Shown: positions 17,870-27,251, counted from the stretch's first letter. The stretch: 64,000 bases of DNA from G963422745 sp965214285 (GCA_965214285.1 OZ243946.1:2232001-2296000), one strand, 5' to 3'. Notes: generated by a model not told the origin, from the sequence alone. Numbers and translations are program-made.

Positions 17870-18646
17870 TCAGGCGCCCGGGGGCCGCACCGTGATGCCG
17901 GCGTCGAGCAGCGCCTGCTTGGCATCGGCGACGGTGTGCTCGCCGTAGTGGAAGATGCTCGCGGCCAGCACGGCATCGGCCCGGCCCGCGGCCACGCCCT
18001 CGACCAGGTGCGCCAGCGTGCCCACGCCGCCGCTGGCGATCACCGGCACGCCCACGCTGTCGCTGATCACAGCAGTCAGATCCAGGTCGTAGCCGTCGCG
18101 GGTGCCGTCGCGGTCCATCGAAGTCAACAGGATCTCCCCCGCCCCCAGGCGCACCGCCTCGGTGGCCCACTGCACGGCATCGAGGCCGGTGCGGGTGCGC
18201 CCGCCATGGGTGTACACCTCGAAGCCGGCTGTTTCCGTGCAGCGCCGGGCGTCGATGGCCACCACGCAGCACTGGGCGCCGAACTCGCCGCTGATCCGGG
18301 CTATGAGGTCCGGGCTGCGCACCGCTGCCGTGTTGACGCTCACCTTGTCCGCCCCGGCCCGAAGCAGCCTGCGGGCGTCGTCGACGCTGCGGATCCCGCC
18401 GCCGATCGTGAACGGGATGAACACCCGCTCGGCCACCGCACGGGCCATCTCCACGGTTGTGTCGCGCCGGTCCGAGCTGGCCGTGATGTCGAGGAACACC
18501 AGCTCGTCGGCGCCCTGGCGGTCGTAGCGGGCTGCCAGCTCCACCGGGTCGCCCGCGTCGCGGATGTCCACGAAGTTGACGCCCTTGACCACCCGCCCGG
18601 CGTCCACGTCCAGGCACGGGATCACCCGCACGGCCCGCACGGTCAT
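17870..18646 (-). CDS. hisF: Imidazole glycerol phosphate synthase, cyclase subunit
   Basis: HisF forms IGP and AICAR from PRFAR with ammonia from HisH. The TIM barrel carries the catalytic Asp residues at about Asp13 (PCLDVDAGRVVKG) and Asp132 (VVAIDARR), with FTIGGGIRS and IASGGVG phosphate sites. ATG at 18646 overlaps the hisA stop as ATGA; 258 residues. It is the last gene of hisD-C-B-H-A-F. In many actinobacteria hisI follows, but here the lipoprotein tail and ECF block do. Confidence 0.97.
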   Translation of the reverse strand: MTVRAVRVIPCLDVDAGRVVKGVNFVDIRDAGDPVELAARYDRQGADELVFLDITASSDRRDTTVEMARAVAERVFIPFTIGGGIRSVDDARRLLRAGADKVSVNTAAVRSPDLIARISGEFGAQCCVVAIDARRCTETAGFEVYTHGGRTRTGLDAVQWATEAVRLGAGEILLTSMDRDGTRDGYDLDLTAVISDSVGVPVIASGGVGTLAHLVEGVAAGRADAVLAASIFHYGEHTVADAKQALLDAGITVRPPGA

Positions 18647-19431
18647 GTCGGCCTGCTCCCCGAAGCGCCCGAGTCGTCCGACTGGCCCAGCCTCTTGCAC
18701 TTGTGCGCCGAAGCCAGCTCGGCGACAGCGCGGGCAACGTCGACGCGGCCTTCGTAGACGGCGCTGCCGACGATCGCCCCGGCAAGCCGCCGCCCGCCAG
18801 AGCGCAGCGCCGCCAGTGCCGCCAGGTCGTCGTGGCTGCCGACGCCGCCCGAGGCGATCACGCTCGCCTTGGTGGCGCTGAGCACGTCGGCGAGGCCCTG
18901 CAGATCCGGGCCCTCGAGCGTGCCGTCGCGGCTGATGTCGGTCACCACGAAGGCATCCACCCCGGCCGATCCGAACGCCCGGGCCACGTCGAGCGCCGAG
19001 CGGCCCGACTCGACCAGCCAGCCCTCGGTGGCCAGCATCCCCGACCTGGCGTCGAGGCCGACCGCCACCCGCCTGGTGTCGGCCAGGTCGAGCACCAAGC
19101 CGGGGTTCTGCACCGCGGCAGTGCCCAGCACCACCCGCTCCACGCCTGCACCCAACAGCACGTGGGCGTCAGACCTGCTGCGCACTCCCCCGCCTGCCTG
19201 CACAGCGACGCCGACCCCCGAGGCGATTGCGGCGATCACGTCGCGGTTCACGAGCCGGCCCTCGCGGGCGCCGTCGAGATCGACGACGTGGATCCATGAA
19301 GCGCCTGCGGCCTCGAAGGCCCTGGCCTGGGCCACCGGGTCGTCGGAGTAGACGGTCTCGGCGCCGTAGTCGCCTCGCAGCAGGCGCACGCAGCGCCCGC
19401 CGCGGATGTCGATGGCCGGGTAGAGCTCCAT
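18643..19431 (-). CDS. hisA: ProFAR isomerase (HisA, possibly PriA-type)
   Basis: HisA isomerizes ProFAR to PRFAR. Paired Asp residues lie in YPAIDIRGGRCVRL (about Asp8) and VVTDISRDGT. In some actinobacteria one enzyme (PriA) does both the HisA and TrpF jobs, but a separate trpF exists here, so a pure HisA role is likely. The 262 residues include about 20 extra C-terminal residues without homology. The gap to hisH is 16 bp. Confidence 0.95.
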   Translation of the reverse strand: MELYPAIDIRGGRCVRLLRGDYGAETVYSDDPVAQARAFEAAGASWIHVVDLDGAREGRLVNRDVIAAIASGVGVAVQAGGGVRSRSDAHVLLGAGVERVVLGTAAVQNPGLVLDLADTRRVAVGLDARSGMLATEGWLVESGRSALDVARAFGSAGVDAFVVTDISRDGTLEGPDLQGLADVLSATKASVIASGGVGSHDDLAALAALRSGGRRLAGAIVGSAVYEGRVDVARAVAELASAHKCKRLGQSDDSGASGSRPT

Positions 19432-19447
19432 CAGCCTGTCAGCTTCA

Positions 19448-20119
19448 TCAGCTCGCCGCTGCGCGGGCCGCCTGCACGAAGTTGGCCAGTATCCGCAGCC
19501 CGGCCCGCCCGGACTTCTCGGGATGGAACTGACAGGCCCACACCGGCCCGCGGGCCGCGGCCGCCACCACGTCGCCGCCGTAGTCGCAGGTGGCGATCAC
19601 CTCGGCGTCGCGCAGCGTGGGCTCGGCGCCGTGGACCGCATAGGAGTGCACGAAGTAGACCCAGGCGTCGTCGTCGAGGCCTGCCAGCATCGGATGCGCC
19701 GCCTCGCCGCAGCCGGGGCCCGTGCCGGTGCGGCGCAGGCGGTTCCACTGCATCTGCGGGCGCTTCACGCTCTCGGGCAGCAGCGTGAGCCTCTCTGCGA
19801 ACACGCCGAGCCCGCTGTGGCCGGGCGCTTCCTCGGATCCGGCGAACAGCATCTGCATGCCCACGCAGATCCCGAAGAACGGCGTGCCTGCGTCGATGCG
19901 GTCCAAGGCGACATCGGCCAGACCGCAGTCGTGCAGTGCGTCCATGCACGGAGCGAAGGCGCCGACGCCTGGCAGCACCACCCCGGCGGCATCCGTGATG
20001 AGCGCCGGGTCGGTGGTCAGGCGGGCATCCGCGCCGGCATGGTCGAAGCCCTTGGCGGCCGAGTGCAGGTTGCCGATGCCGTAGTCGAGTATCGCCAGCA
20101 GCGGACGGCCGTCGGCCAT
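19448..20119 (-). CDS. hisH: Imidazole glycerol phosphate synthase, glutaminase subunit
   Basis: This class I amidotransferase feeds ammonia to HisF. The nucleophile Cys lies in FFGICVGMQ (about 86), and the His and Glu of the triad in WACQFHPEKSG near the C-terminus; LPGVGAF is also typical. The 223-residue length is normal. The ATG follows the hisB stop directly. Confidence 0.96.
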   Translation of the reverse strand: MADGRPLLAILDYGIGNLHSAAKGFDHAGADARLTTDPALITDAAGVVLPGVGAFAPCMDALHDCGLADVALDRIDAGTPFFGICVGMQMLFAGSEEAPGHSGLGVFAERLTLLPESVKRPQMQWNRLRRTGTGPGCGEAAHPMLAGLDDDAWVYFVHSYAVHGAEPTLRDAEVIATCDYGGDVVAAAARGPVWACQFHPEKSGRAGLRILANFVQAARAAAS

Positions 20120-20707
20120 CTACAGGGTGCCCTTGGTGGACGGGATGGCGTCGCCCTCGGTTGCCAGCGCGTCGCGCAGCGAACGGGCCACCGCCTTGAA
20201 CGAGGCCTCCACGATGTGGTGGGTGTTGCGGCCGCGCCGCCCGACGATGTGCAAGGTGACACCCGCGGCCATGACCACGGCACGCCAGAACTCCTCGACG
20301 AGCTGCGGGTCGAACGGAGGGTCGCCCAGGATCTTCTCGCCCGGGAACTCCACCTCGTAATGCAGGTAGGGCCGCCCGGACAGGTCGAGCACGACCTCCA
20401 CGGCGGCCTCGTCGAGAGGCACCGTGTTGGACGCGAAGCGGCGCACGCCGCGCTTGTCGCCCCAGGCGTTGCGCAGCGTCTCGCCCAAGGCGATGCCGAC
20501 GTCCTCGACGGTGTGGTGGGCGTCGACCTCCAGGTCGCCGGACGCCTCGATGCGCAGGCCCAGCCCGCCGTGGCGGCCGAGCTGGTCGAGCATGTGGTCG
20601 AAGAACGGGATGCCGGTGGAGACCGAGATGTCGCCGCCGTCGAGATCGACCGCCACGGCGATGCTGGTCTCCTTGGTGGCTCGTTCGGTGACGGCGCTGC
20701 GGGTCAT
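20120..20707 (-). CDS. hisB: Imidazoleglycerol-phosphate dehydratase
   Basis: HisB dehydrates IGP to imidazole acetol phosphate. Metal-binding motifs FFDHMLDQLGRHG, DAHHTVEDVGI and THHIVEASFKA are intact. It is monofunctional, with no phosphatase domain; 195 residues from the ATG at 20707, which overlaps the hisC stop as ATGA. The long open frame upstream is a shadow in hisC. Confidence 0.97.
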   Translation of the reverse strand: MTRSAVTERATKETSIAVAVDLDGGDISVSTGIPFFDHMLDQLGRHGGLGLRIEASGDLEVDAHHTVEDVGIALGETLRNAWGDKRGVRRFASNTVPLDEAAVEVVLDLSGRPYLHYEVEFPGEKILGDPPFDPQLVEEFWRAVVMAAGVTLHIVGRRGRNTHHIVEASFKAVARSLRDALATEGDAIPSTKGTL

Positions 20708-21849
20708 GCGAGTACCTCCCTGAGGGCTGCGAGAAACCGGTCGTTCTCTGCCGGCGTGCCGACGGTAACCCGAAGCCTGCCATGCAGACGCGGCCAGGCC
20801 GCGCAGTTGCGCACCAGCACAGACCGCTCGACCAGTCCCTGCCAGACCGCCTGGCCGTCGCGGCTGCGGGGTGCGAACAGCACGAAGTTGGCGCCAGAGG
20901 GCGACACGTCCACATCGAGGGCGCCCAGGGCGCCGACCAGGCGCTCTCGCTCGGCGACCAGGCGGGCGACCCGGTCGGCCATGGCCTGCTCGTGGTCGAG
21001 GGCGACGACCCCGGCGATCTGCTTGAAGGCGTCGAGGTGATACGGCAGCACGGTCTTTTGCAGCTCGGCCACGACCCACGGCGGGGCCAGCAGGTAGCCG
21101 AGGCGCAGGCCGGCCAGTGCCCAGGTCTTGGAGTAGGTGCGGCTGACCACCAGCGGCACATCCGGCCCCAGCAGCGAGCAGGCGCTGAAGTCGCAGAACT
21201 GCCCGTAGGCCTCGTCGACGCAGAGCAGGCCGCCTGCCTGTGCCGCCAGGTCCAGCACGGCGGCGATGTCCGCAGGCGAGTCGACCACGCCGGTGGGGTT
21301 GTTGGGCGAGCACACAAAGGTCACGCTCGGCGCGGTCTCGGCGATGAGCCGCTTCGCTTCGTCGAGGTCCAGCGAGAAGTCCTCGGCCCGGGCGCCTTCG
21401 GCCACGTCCGCGCCGCTGAGCCGGGCCAGGTGGCCGTGCAGCGCATAGGTCGGCTCGAACACGGCCACCGTGCGCCCGGCGCCTCCATACGCGAGCAGCA
21501 GGGTCTGCAGAGCCTCGTTGGATCCGTTGGCGACGAAGACCTGCTCGGCGCTCACGCCGTGATGCTCGGCGATGGCGGCTCGCAGCCCGGTCGCCTGCCG
21601 GTCGGGGTAGCGGTGCCAGTCGATTCCGGCCAGCGCGTCGCGCAGCGCTGCGGTGAACGCCGCCGGCGGCGGCTCGGGGCTCTCGTTGGTGTTGAGGCGC
21701 ACCTCGACGTCGAGCTGCGGCGAGTGGTAGCCCTCGCCGAGACGCACAAAGTCCCGAGGCTCGGGCCTGCCTGGGCTGTCGGAGCCGCCGAGGCCTCTGG
21801 AGCTGCGGGAGCGGTCGGTGCCGGGCTCGGCGGGCTGGGGCGCGGCCAT
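20704..21849 (-). CDS. hisC: Histidinol-phosphate aminotransferase
   Basis: This PLP aminotransferase converts imidazole acetol phosphate to histidinol phosphate. Motifs: LNTNESPEPPP, FVANGSNEAL, VCSPNNPTG, and the PLP lysine in RTYSKTWALAGLRLGY (about 225). 381 residues; the N-terminal 30 or so are low-complexity and the start could be later, but the ATG sits 1 nt from the hisD stop. Confidence 0.95.
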   Translation of the reverse strand: MAAPQPAEPGTDRSRSSRGLGGSDSPGRPEPRDFVRLGEGYHSPQLDVEVRLNTNESPEPPPAAFTAALRDALAGIDWHRYPDRQATGLRAAIAEHHGVSAEQVFVANGSNEALQTLLLAYGGAGRTVAVFEPTYALHGHLARLSGADVAEGARAEDFSLDLDEAKRLIAETAPSVTFVCSPNNPTGVVDSPADIAAVLDLAAQAGGLLCVDEAYGQFCDFSACSLLGPDVPLVVSRTYSKTWALAGLRLGYLLAPPWVVAELQKTVLPYHLDAFKQIAGVVALDHEQAMADRVARLVAERERLVGALGALDVDVSPSGANFVLFAPRSRDGQAVWQGLVERSVLVRNCAAWPRLHGRLRVTVGTPAENDRFLAALREVLA

Positions 21850-21850
21850 C

Positions 21851-23158
21851 TCAGGCGCCCTCTGCGAGGCGCGCTGATCGCAGGCGGATCGACTCGGCGT
21901 GGGCGTCGAGCCCTTCGGCGGTGGCCAGGGCGATCACGTGGCCCGCGACGGCCGCAAAGCCCGAGGCGTCGGCGGCCACCACGTGGATGTCCTTGGCGAA
22001 GTCCGCCACCGTGAGCGCACCGGCGAAGCGGGCGCTGCCCGAGGTGGGCAGCACATGGCTCGGCCCGGCGATGTAGTCGCCCAGGGTCGCAGGCGACCAC
22101 GCCCCGCAGAACACCGCCCCGGCGTCGCTCACCGAGCCGAGCAGCGCCTCGGGGTCGGCGGTCTGCAGCTCCAGGTGCTCGGGGGCGATCAGGTTCGAGA
22201 CGGCGATGGCCTGCTCGGCGTCGCGGCACAAAGCGGCGATGCCGGAGGTGCGAAGCGTGGCCTCGATCTCGGCGCGGCGCGGCGCTGTCGCCAGCAGCCG
22301 GTCGATCTCGGCGACCACCTCGTCGGCGAATGCCGGGTCCCAGGCGATCAGCCAGGCGAGGCCGTCTGGCCCGTGCTCGGCCTGCACCATCAGGTCCACG
22401 GCGGCGAGGTCGGCGGGAACGGTGCCGTCGGCGACGATCACGATCTCGCTGGGCCCGGCGAACGACGACGGAACCGCCACCTTTCCTGCGACCTCGCGTT
22501 TGGCCAGCGCCACGTAGACGTTGCCCGGCCCGGCGATCACGTCGACGGGCTCGATGGTCTCGGTGCCGTAGGCGAGCGCGGCGATGGCCTGGGCGCCGCC
22601 CACGGCGAGCACCTCGCCGACGCCGGCGATGGCTGCGGCTGCGAGCACCACGTCGGGCACCGCGCCATCGGGCCCGGGCGGCACGCAGACAGCGATCTCG
22701 GCGACACCGGCCACGGCGGCGGGGATCGCGGTCATCAGCACCGTCGAGGGGTACACGGCGCGCCCGCCGGGCACGTAGCAGCCCGCTCGGCGCAGCGGGC
22801 GGTGCAGGCCGCGCACCTTCAGCCCCGGCCGCTCGACGGCGATGTCGGGCCGCAGCTGGGCCTCGTGGTAGCCGCGTATCGAGTCGGCCGCGGCCTGCAG
22901 GGCGGCGGCGGTCTCCGGCTCGGTGCGGGCCAGCCGCTCGTGCGCGGCGGCCATCTCGGCGGGATCGATCCGCGGGTCGGCGATGTCGACTCTGTCGAAG
23001 CGCTTGGTCAGCTCGCGCAGGGCCTTGTCTCCCCCGGCGCGTACCTCGGCGATGATCTCGCGCACGGCTTCGACCGGCCCGTCTGCGAGTGGCGCCGGCC
23101 TCGGCAGGCTGGCGGCGAGATCGTCGGTGACCTGGCGCAGGTCGATGCGGCGGAGCAC
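21851..23158 (-). CDS. hisD: Histidinol dehydrogenase
   Basis: HisD oxidizes histidinol to histidine in two NAD steps. Typical segments are CYVPGGRAVYPSTVLM, AIAALAYGTETI, VIAGPGNVYVALAK, MVQAEHGPDG and the zinc-site region GPSHVLPTSGSARF. 435 residues from GTG at 23158. TAGCGT lies 6 nt upstream with no Shine-Dalgarno, so it is a leaderless first gene of the his operon. Confidence 0.97.
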   Translation of the reverse strand: MLRRIDLRQVTDDLAASLPRPAPLADGPVEAVREIIAEVRAGGDKALRELTKRFDRVDIADPRIDPAEMAAAHERLARTEPETAAALQAAADSIRGYHEAQLRPDIAVERPGLKVRGLHRPLRRAGCYVPGGRAVYPSTVLMTAIPAAVAGVAEIAVCVPPGPDGAVPDVVLAAAAIAGVGEVLAVGGAQAIAALAYGTETIEPVDVIAGPGNVYVALAKREVAGKVAVPSSFAGPSEIVIVADGTVPADLAAVDLMVQAEHGPDGLAWLIAWDPAFADEVVAEIDRLLATAPRRAEIEATLRTSGIAALCRDAEQAIAVSNLIAPEHLELQTADPEALLGSVSDAGAVFCGAWSPATLGDYIAGPSHVLPTSGSARFAGALTVADFAKDIHVVAADASGFAAVAGHVIALATAEGLDAHAESIRLRSARLAEGA

Positions 23159-23164
23159 CCGGTC

Positions 23165-23170
23165 ACGCTA
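23165..23170 (-). promoter_or_regulatory. Leaderless -10 hexamer of hisD
   Basis: TAGCGT ends 6 nt before the hisD GTG. No attenuator-like His-rich leader peptide is visible. Confidence 0.45.
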
Positions 23171-23319
23171 GCGCCGCAGCCCGTTGCCCGTAGGCGAGGA
23201 CGCAGCCGCTGAGCGCCGGGCAGGCTCACCGCCAGAGACGTGCAAGAGGCGCCGGGGCTCGTCGGCAGGCACAGCCGAGCACCTCGACAGGCAACTCCGG
23301 CGAGCGCCCGGCCGATCCC

Positions 23320-23361
23320 CCAAAAAGGAGAGGGGCCACCCCCGTGCACGGAGGTGGCCCC
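23320..23361 (-). terminator. Probable intrinsic terminator for the 24558-23419 operon
   Basis: A perfect 9-bp inverted repeat (ggggccacc 23332-23340 with ggtggcccc 23353-23361) is followed on the minus strand by a TTTTT run (23322-23326). It lies 58 bp after the stop of the DUF354 gene and before hisD. Confidence 0.6.
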
Positions 23362-23362
23362 A

Positions 23363-23395
23363 GGCGACACAGGGCGGCGGATCCCTTGTGTCGCC
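23363..23395. other. Second stable hairpin beside the terminator
   Basis: ggcgacacaggg (23363-23374) pairs with cccttgtgtcgcc (23383-23395) apart from one bulged base, with an 8-nt loop. It has no T-run; it may assist termination or protect the 3' end. Confidence 0.5.
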
Positions 23396-23418
23396 GACTG
23401 TAGCCGAGCGGCGGGTGC

Positions 23419-24558
23419 TCAGCGGACAGCATCGTAGCCAATGCCGCGGCGCTGCACAAACCCGAGCCAGTGGGCCATCAGATCGTCGGGCCCGTCGGCC
23501 CACTCGAGCATCGCAGCGCGGCGGTCGCGCTGCCGTGCCGCCAGGCCGTCGAGATCGCCCAGGGCGTCGTCGAGCGCGGCCAGCAGCCCGGGGGCGTCGT
23601 GGGGCTGGAAGCAAGCCGTGAGCTGCCAGCGCTCCCCCAGCTCGCACAGCAACGGGTGGCGCTGAGTCCAGGAACTGAGGTGCAACGCAGCGACGCCCAG
23701 CACGGCGGCCTCGGCGGCGACGGTCACCGAATCGCCGACGACCAAGTCGCAGGCGGCGAGCAGGTGATGGAAGCGCTGCGGGGCAACCGGCACCGCAAGC
23801 TCGGCAAGACCGGCAGGCGGCTCGGCCTCAGCCGACACCACCAGCCTGCCCCGCGCCCTGAGCCTCTCGGCGACGGTTTCGAGCAGCGGGCCGCTCAGGC
23901 CCCGCACGCGCCGGTCGTGGGTCGCAGCGAGAGCACTGAGCCGCAGCAGGAAGAGCCGCTCGCCGGGCTCGCAGCCGATCTCGGCGCGGATGCCCGGATC
24001 TGGCTGGAAGCGGCTGGGGTGCAGATACAGCAGCTCCTTGAAGCCCCGGTAGCTGCGATGCCGGCGCTCGCTGCGGCTCGGGCGGCCCGAGCGGCGCGGC
24101 CGTCGGCTGCGCAGCGAATGCAGCACGCCGTTGCGGGAGTCGGCTGAGGCAAGGGCCTCCGGGCCGGTGGTCGCGTGCGCGAACGGCGCCGCTGCCCAGT
24201 AGAGCAAGCCCGCTGCGGGGCCGTGGTCGGTGTCGTAGAGCACCGGCGTGCGGGTCAGGCGACCGGCGTGAACCCCCGCCGGCGAGCGGGTGAGGATCGC
24301 GTCCGGGCGAAACTCGCGCACCGTCTGCCACACGCGCCAGTCGCGCAGCACCAGCTCGCGGGCCAGCCCGAGCCTGCCTGCGCCTGCGGCCGGCCCTGCC
24401 GCATGCGGCCTGCCACGGGCCTCGATCAGCTCAGTCACGTGCTGCTTGTGCGGCCGCGACACCCACAGGGTCTCGTGGCCCTCGCCCAGCAGCCGGTCCT
24501 CGAGCGCTGCGAACGTCCAGACATCGGCGGCGTGGGCGGCGTCGAGCAGCACTCGCAC
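23419..24558 (-). CDS. DUF354/glycosyltransferase-like protein
   Basis: This 379-residue protein starts MRVLLDAAHAADVWTFAALEDRLLGEGHE, the Rossmann-like opening of DUF354 proteins (GT-B fold, related to UDP-sugar-using enzymes). A C-terminal segment CDLVVGDSVTVAAEAAVLGV resembles a nucleotide-sugar site. A very Arg-rich loop (about 150-170) interrupts the middle. With the flippase gene 9 bp upstream it probably helps build a surface polysaccharide; the substrate is unknown. Confidence 0.75.
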   Translation of the reverse strand: MRVLLDAAHAADVWTFAALEDRLLGEGHETLWVSRPHKQHVTELIEARGRPHAAGPAAGAGRLGLARELVLRDWRVWQTVREFRPDAILTRSPAGVHAGRLTRTPVLYDTDHGPAAGLLYWAAAPFAHATTGPEALASADSRNGVLHSLRSRRPRRSGRPSRSERRHRSYRGFKELLYLHPSRFQPDPGIRAEIGCEPGERLFLLRLSALAATHDRRVRGLSGPLLETVAERLRARGRLVVSAEAEPPAGLAELAVPVAPQRFHHLLAACDLVVGDSVTVAAEAAVLGVAALHLSSWTQRHPLLCELGERWQLTACFQPHDAPGLLAALDDALGDLDGLAARQRDRRAAMLEWADGPDDLMAHWLGFVQRRGIGYDAVR

Positions 24559-24567
24559 CGGGAGCCC

Positions 24568-25821
24568 CTAGGGCCGGGCTGGCAGGCGCCCGGCGGCAGT
24601 GTGGTGGGCGTACTGGCGGCGCAGCAGCAACCCGGTGGCCAGCGCCCCGGCGCTCACCGCGGAGAGCAGCGCAACCTCCACCCGCAGGAACGGCTCGGCG
24701 CCGAACTGCAGCACGACCGGGAACACCAGCACGCCGATCAGATGACCCGCCGCGGCCGACCCTATGCGGTCCAGGGCGACCAGCCCGACCGACAGCGAGA
24801 GCATCACCATCAGCCCGCCGCCGCTGCCTGCGAGCAGCATCATGTCCCGGGCGCCGATCTCGTCGCCGAACATCACGCTCACCACCCACGGGCCGATCAG
24901 CCAGCCGCCTGCGGTGGCCGCGATCGCCGCCAGGGCCACGGCCCCCGACAGGCGGATCTGCAGGTTGCGGAAGCCCTTGAGGTCGCCCTTGCCTGCCAGC
25001 GATGCCAGGTTGGGCAGCAGCGAGGCTTTCACGGCCTGGAAGAAGAACAGCGGCACCCGCGAGATGATGAGGCCGTTCAGGAACACGCCTGCGGCTGCGT
25101 CGGGCAGCTCGTCGCCGACGATGCGCAGGGCCACCGGGCCTACGTTGAGCAGGAACGCCTCCGACAGCGAGGCCGCCAGCAAGAGCCCCAGGTTGGGCGT
25201 GAGCTCGCTGATCTGCGAAGGCGGGCCGGGCCGGGCGAAGGGACGCACCGTCCGGCTGGCCAGGACCGCAGCGGAGGCGAAAGCGGCGGCCAGTGCGGTG
25301 GCGTAGGCGCCGACGGTCTGCACCCCCGCCAGGGCCAGGGCCGCGGCGAACGCCAGCCGGGAGAGGCCCTCAGCAGCGAAGTAGCCGCCGTACTGGTTGA
25401 ACATGTGCCTGCCCGAGAGGATCCCGCGCACGAGCTGCGAGCCGGCGAACGCGGCCAGCGCCATCAGCAGGCCGGCCAGCACCCACAGCTCGTCGTCCAG
25501 CAGCCCCGCAAGGCCCAGCGGCCAGCTCGCTGCGATGCCGACGGCGACGATGGCGAAGGCCGCGGCACCGATCTTGGCCGCGGTGTGCAGCACCGGCAGG
25601 GAGCCCTGGTTGCGGCTGCGCCGGTCGGCCGTGGCCCGGGTCACCTCCTGCTCCAGCGGCTGGAAGAGCCCCGGCCCGAGGATGTACACGAGGCTCCACA
25701 GCACCGCCAGCGACCCGTAGGCGTCGGCGTCGAGAGCGATGTCGGCGATCACCAGGAAGCCGTAGGTGGCCAGGCCGTTGATGACCAGGCCCACCGCGAT
25801 CGGCGAGGTGCCGATGGGCAA
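24568..25821 (-). CDS. Polysaccharide flippase-like (MATE/MVF-type) membrane protein
   Basis: This 417-residue polytopic protein has about 12 hydrophobic segments and the loops typical of lipid-linked-oligosaccharide flippases (LFQPLEQEVTRATADRRSRN near the N-terminus). The only reasonable start is TTG at 25821; no ATG or GTG lies in frame upstream. It is co-directional with the DUF354 protein, so the pair may make and flip a glycan. Confidence 0.8.
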   Translation of the reverse strand: MPIGTSPIAVGLVINGLATYGFLVIADIALDADAYGSLAVLWSLVYILGPGLFQPLEQEVTRATADRRSRNQGSLPVLHTAAKIGAAAFAIVAVGIAASWPLGLAGLLDDELWVLAGLLMALAAFAGSQLVRGILSGRHMFNQYGGYFAAEGLSRLAFAAALALAGVQTVGAYATALAAAFASAAVLASRTVRPFARPGPPSQISELTPNLGLLLAASLSEAFLLNVGPVALRIVGDELPDAAAGVFLNGLIISRVPLFFFQAVKASLLPNLASLAGKGDLKGFRNLQIRLSGAVALAAIAATAGGWLIGPWVVSVMFGDEIGARDMMLLAGSGGGLMVMLSLSVGLVALDRIGSAAAGHLIGVLVFPVVLQFGAEPFLRVEVALLSAVSAGALATGLLLRRQYAHHTAAGRLPARP

Positions 25822-26084
25822 CGGGCTTCGACCGCGGAAGGGCTCAAGCAGACGGTTGATCGGAGGCTCCCCGAGGGCACAAGGGCCCGTAGGCCGAAGG
25901 CAGACCGAAGGAGCGTAGCGCCCGCCGCTGCCGCGACCGCGGAGCCTGCGGCCCCGAGGGTTCAGCCGGGCGTCGACGCGGCTCGGCTCAGGCCGGGGCG
26001 AGGGCTGGGCTCAGGAATCGGCGCGGGTGCTTGCGCTGAGGCCGGCGACGTCAGCCGCGCTCAGGCCGGCGTTGACAGCAAGGC
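25822..26084. other. Intergenic region with short degenerate repeats
   Basis: This 263-bp stretch has no convincing gene. It holds small direct repeats around ggccgaaggcagaccgaagg and repeated ctcaggccgg(c/g)g units next to the 3' end of the ThiF gene. No clear promoter or terminator is seen. Confidence 0.5.
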
Positions 26085-27251
26085 TCAGGCCGGGGTGAAA
26101 GAGGGCATGCACAGTCCGTCGAGCTCGACGACCTCGATCCGATCCCGGTTGGCGTAGGTGACCTCGTTGGCCGGATCCGCGTTGAGGCGGAACTCCCGGA
26201 AGCTCATCTCCAGGGCGTCGAAAGCGACCAGCCGCCCGGCCAGGCCGTCGCCGATGCCCAGCAGCAGCTTGAGGGCCTCCAGCGCCTGGATGCTGCCGAC
26301 GATGCCCGGCAGCACGCCCAGCACCCCGGCTTCGGCGCACGACGGAGCGAACTCCGCAGGCGGCGCCTCGGGCAGCATGTCGCGGTAGGTGGGGCCGTTG
26401 CGGGGGTCGAAGACGGTGATCTGGCCCTCGAAGCGGAAGATCGAGCCGTGTACCACCGGGATGCCGAGCTTCACGCTGGCGTCATTGAGCAGATAACGCG
26501 ACGGGAAGTTGTCGGCGCCGTCGACCACCACGTCGTAGCCGTCGAGGATCTCGAGCACGTTGTCGGCGCCGAGCCGGGTGTCGTAGGCGACCACGTTCAC
26601 GTCCGGGTTCAGCGCGGTGAGCGTCTTCTTGGCGGAGTCGACCTTGCGCTCCCCCACCCGGTCCAGGTTGTGCAGGATCTGGCGCTGCAGGTTCGACTCG
26701 TCCACGGTGTCCATGTCGACGATGCCGATGGTGCCCACGCCGGCCGCGGCGAGGTACATGGCCGCAGGCGAGCCGAGGCCGCCCGCTCCGAGCAGCAGCA
26801 CCTTCGACTCCAGCAGCCGGAGCTGGCCCTCCTCGCCTACCTCGGGAACCAGCAGGTGACGCTGATAGCGGTTGCGCTGCTCGGCGCTCAGGGTCTGGGG
26901 ACGGCTCCAGGGGCGGCCCTCGTCCTTCCACTTGTTAAAGCCGCCGTCCATCGACACGGCGTCTGTGTAGCCGAGCTGCTCGAGGGTCTGCACGGCGAAC
27001 GCCGAGCGCACCCCGCCCGCGCACATCACCACCAGCGGCGTGGCCCGCTCGGGAATGCGATTCTCGATGCCGGACTCGAGATTGCCCCTGGGGATGTGAA
27101 CCGAGCCGGCGATCGCGCCCTGCTCGTACTCGTCGGGCTCGCGCACGTCGAGCAGCGTGTGGCCCTGCGCCAGCAGCGCCTCGCCCTGTTCGGTGTCGAC
27201 CTCGGTGATGACGGCCTTGGCCTGTCGCAGCAGATCTCTGAAGGTAGCCAT
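26085..27251 (-). CDS. Rhodanese-ThiF/MoeB fusion (sulfur-carrier adenylyltransferase)
   Basis: This 388-residue two-domain protein activates a ubiquitin-like sulfur carrier and can pass sulfur to it. Residues about 15-115 form a rhodanese domain with active Cys in VVMCAGGVRS. About 125-388 is an E1-like ThiF/MoeB domain with nucleotide loop LLGAGGLGSPAAMYL, Arg-finger SNLQRQILH and PSCAEAGVLG. In actinobacterial MoeZ the rhodanese is C-terminal; here it is N-terminal. AGGA stands before the ATG, 17 bp after SIR2. Confidence 0.9.
   Translation of the reverse strand: MATFRDLLRQAKAVITEVDTEQGEALLAQGHTLLDVREPDEYEQGAIAGSVHIPRGNLESGIENRIPERATPLVVMCAGGVRSAFAVQTLEQLGYTDAVSMDGGFNKWKDEGRPWSRPQTLSAEQRNRYQRHLLVPEVGEEGQLRLLESKVLLLGAGGLGSPAAMYLAAAGVGTIGIVDMDTVDESNLQRQILHNLDRVGERKVDSAKKTLTALNPDVNVVAYDTRLGADNVLEILDGYDVVVDGADNFPSRYLLNDASVKLGIPVVHGSIFRFEGQITVFDPRNGPTYRDMLPEAPPAEFAPSCAEAGVLGVLPGIVGSIQALEALKLLLGIGDGLAGRLVAFDALEMSFREFRLNADPANEVTYANRDRIEVVELDGLCMPSFTPA

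Noticed and set aside
17786..18646. Selenocysteine or readthrough at the hisF TGA into the lipoprotein tail
   Set aside because: HisF has its full natural C-terminus at the TGA, no Cys is expected there, and the tail is a foreign fragment.
26085..26110. ggtgaaaga on the + strand as a further ECF -35 element
   Set aside because: No TGCCGGCCAT follows at the required distance and it lies inside the end of the ThiF gene.
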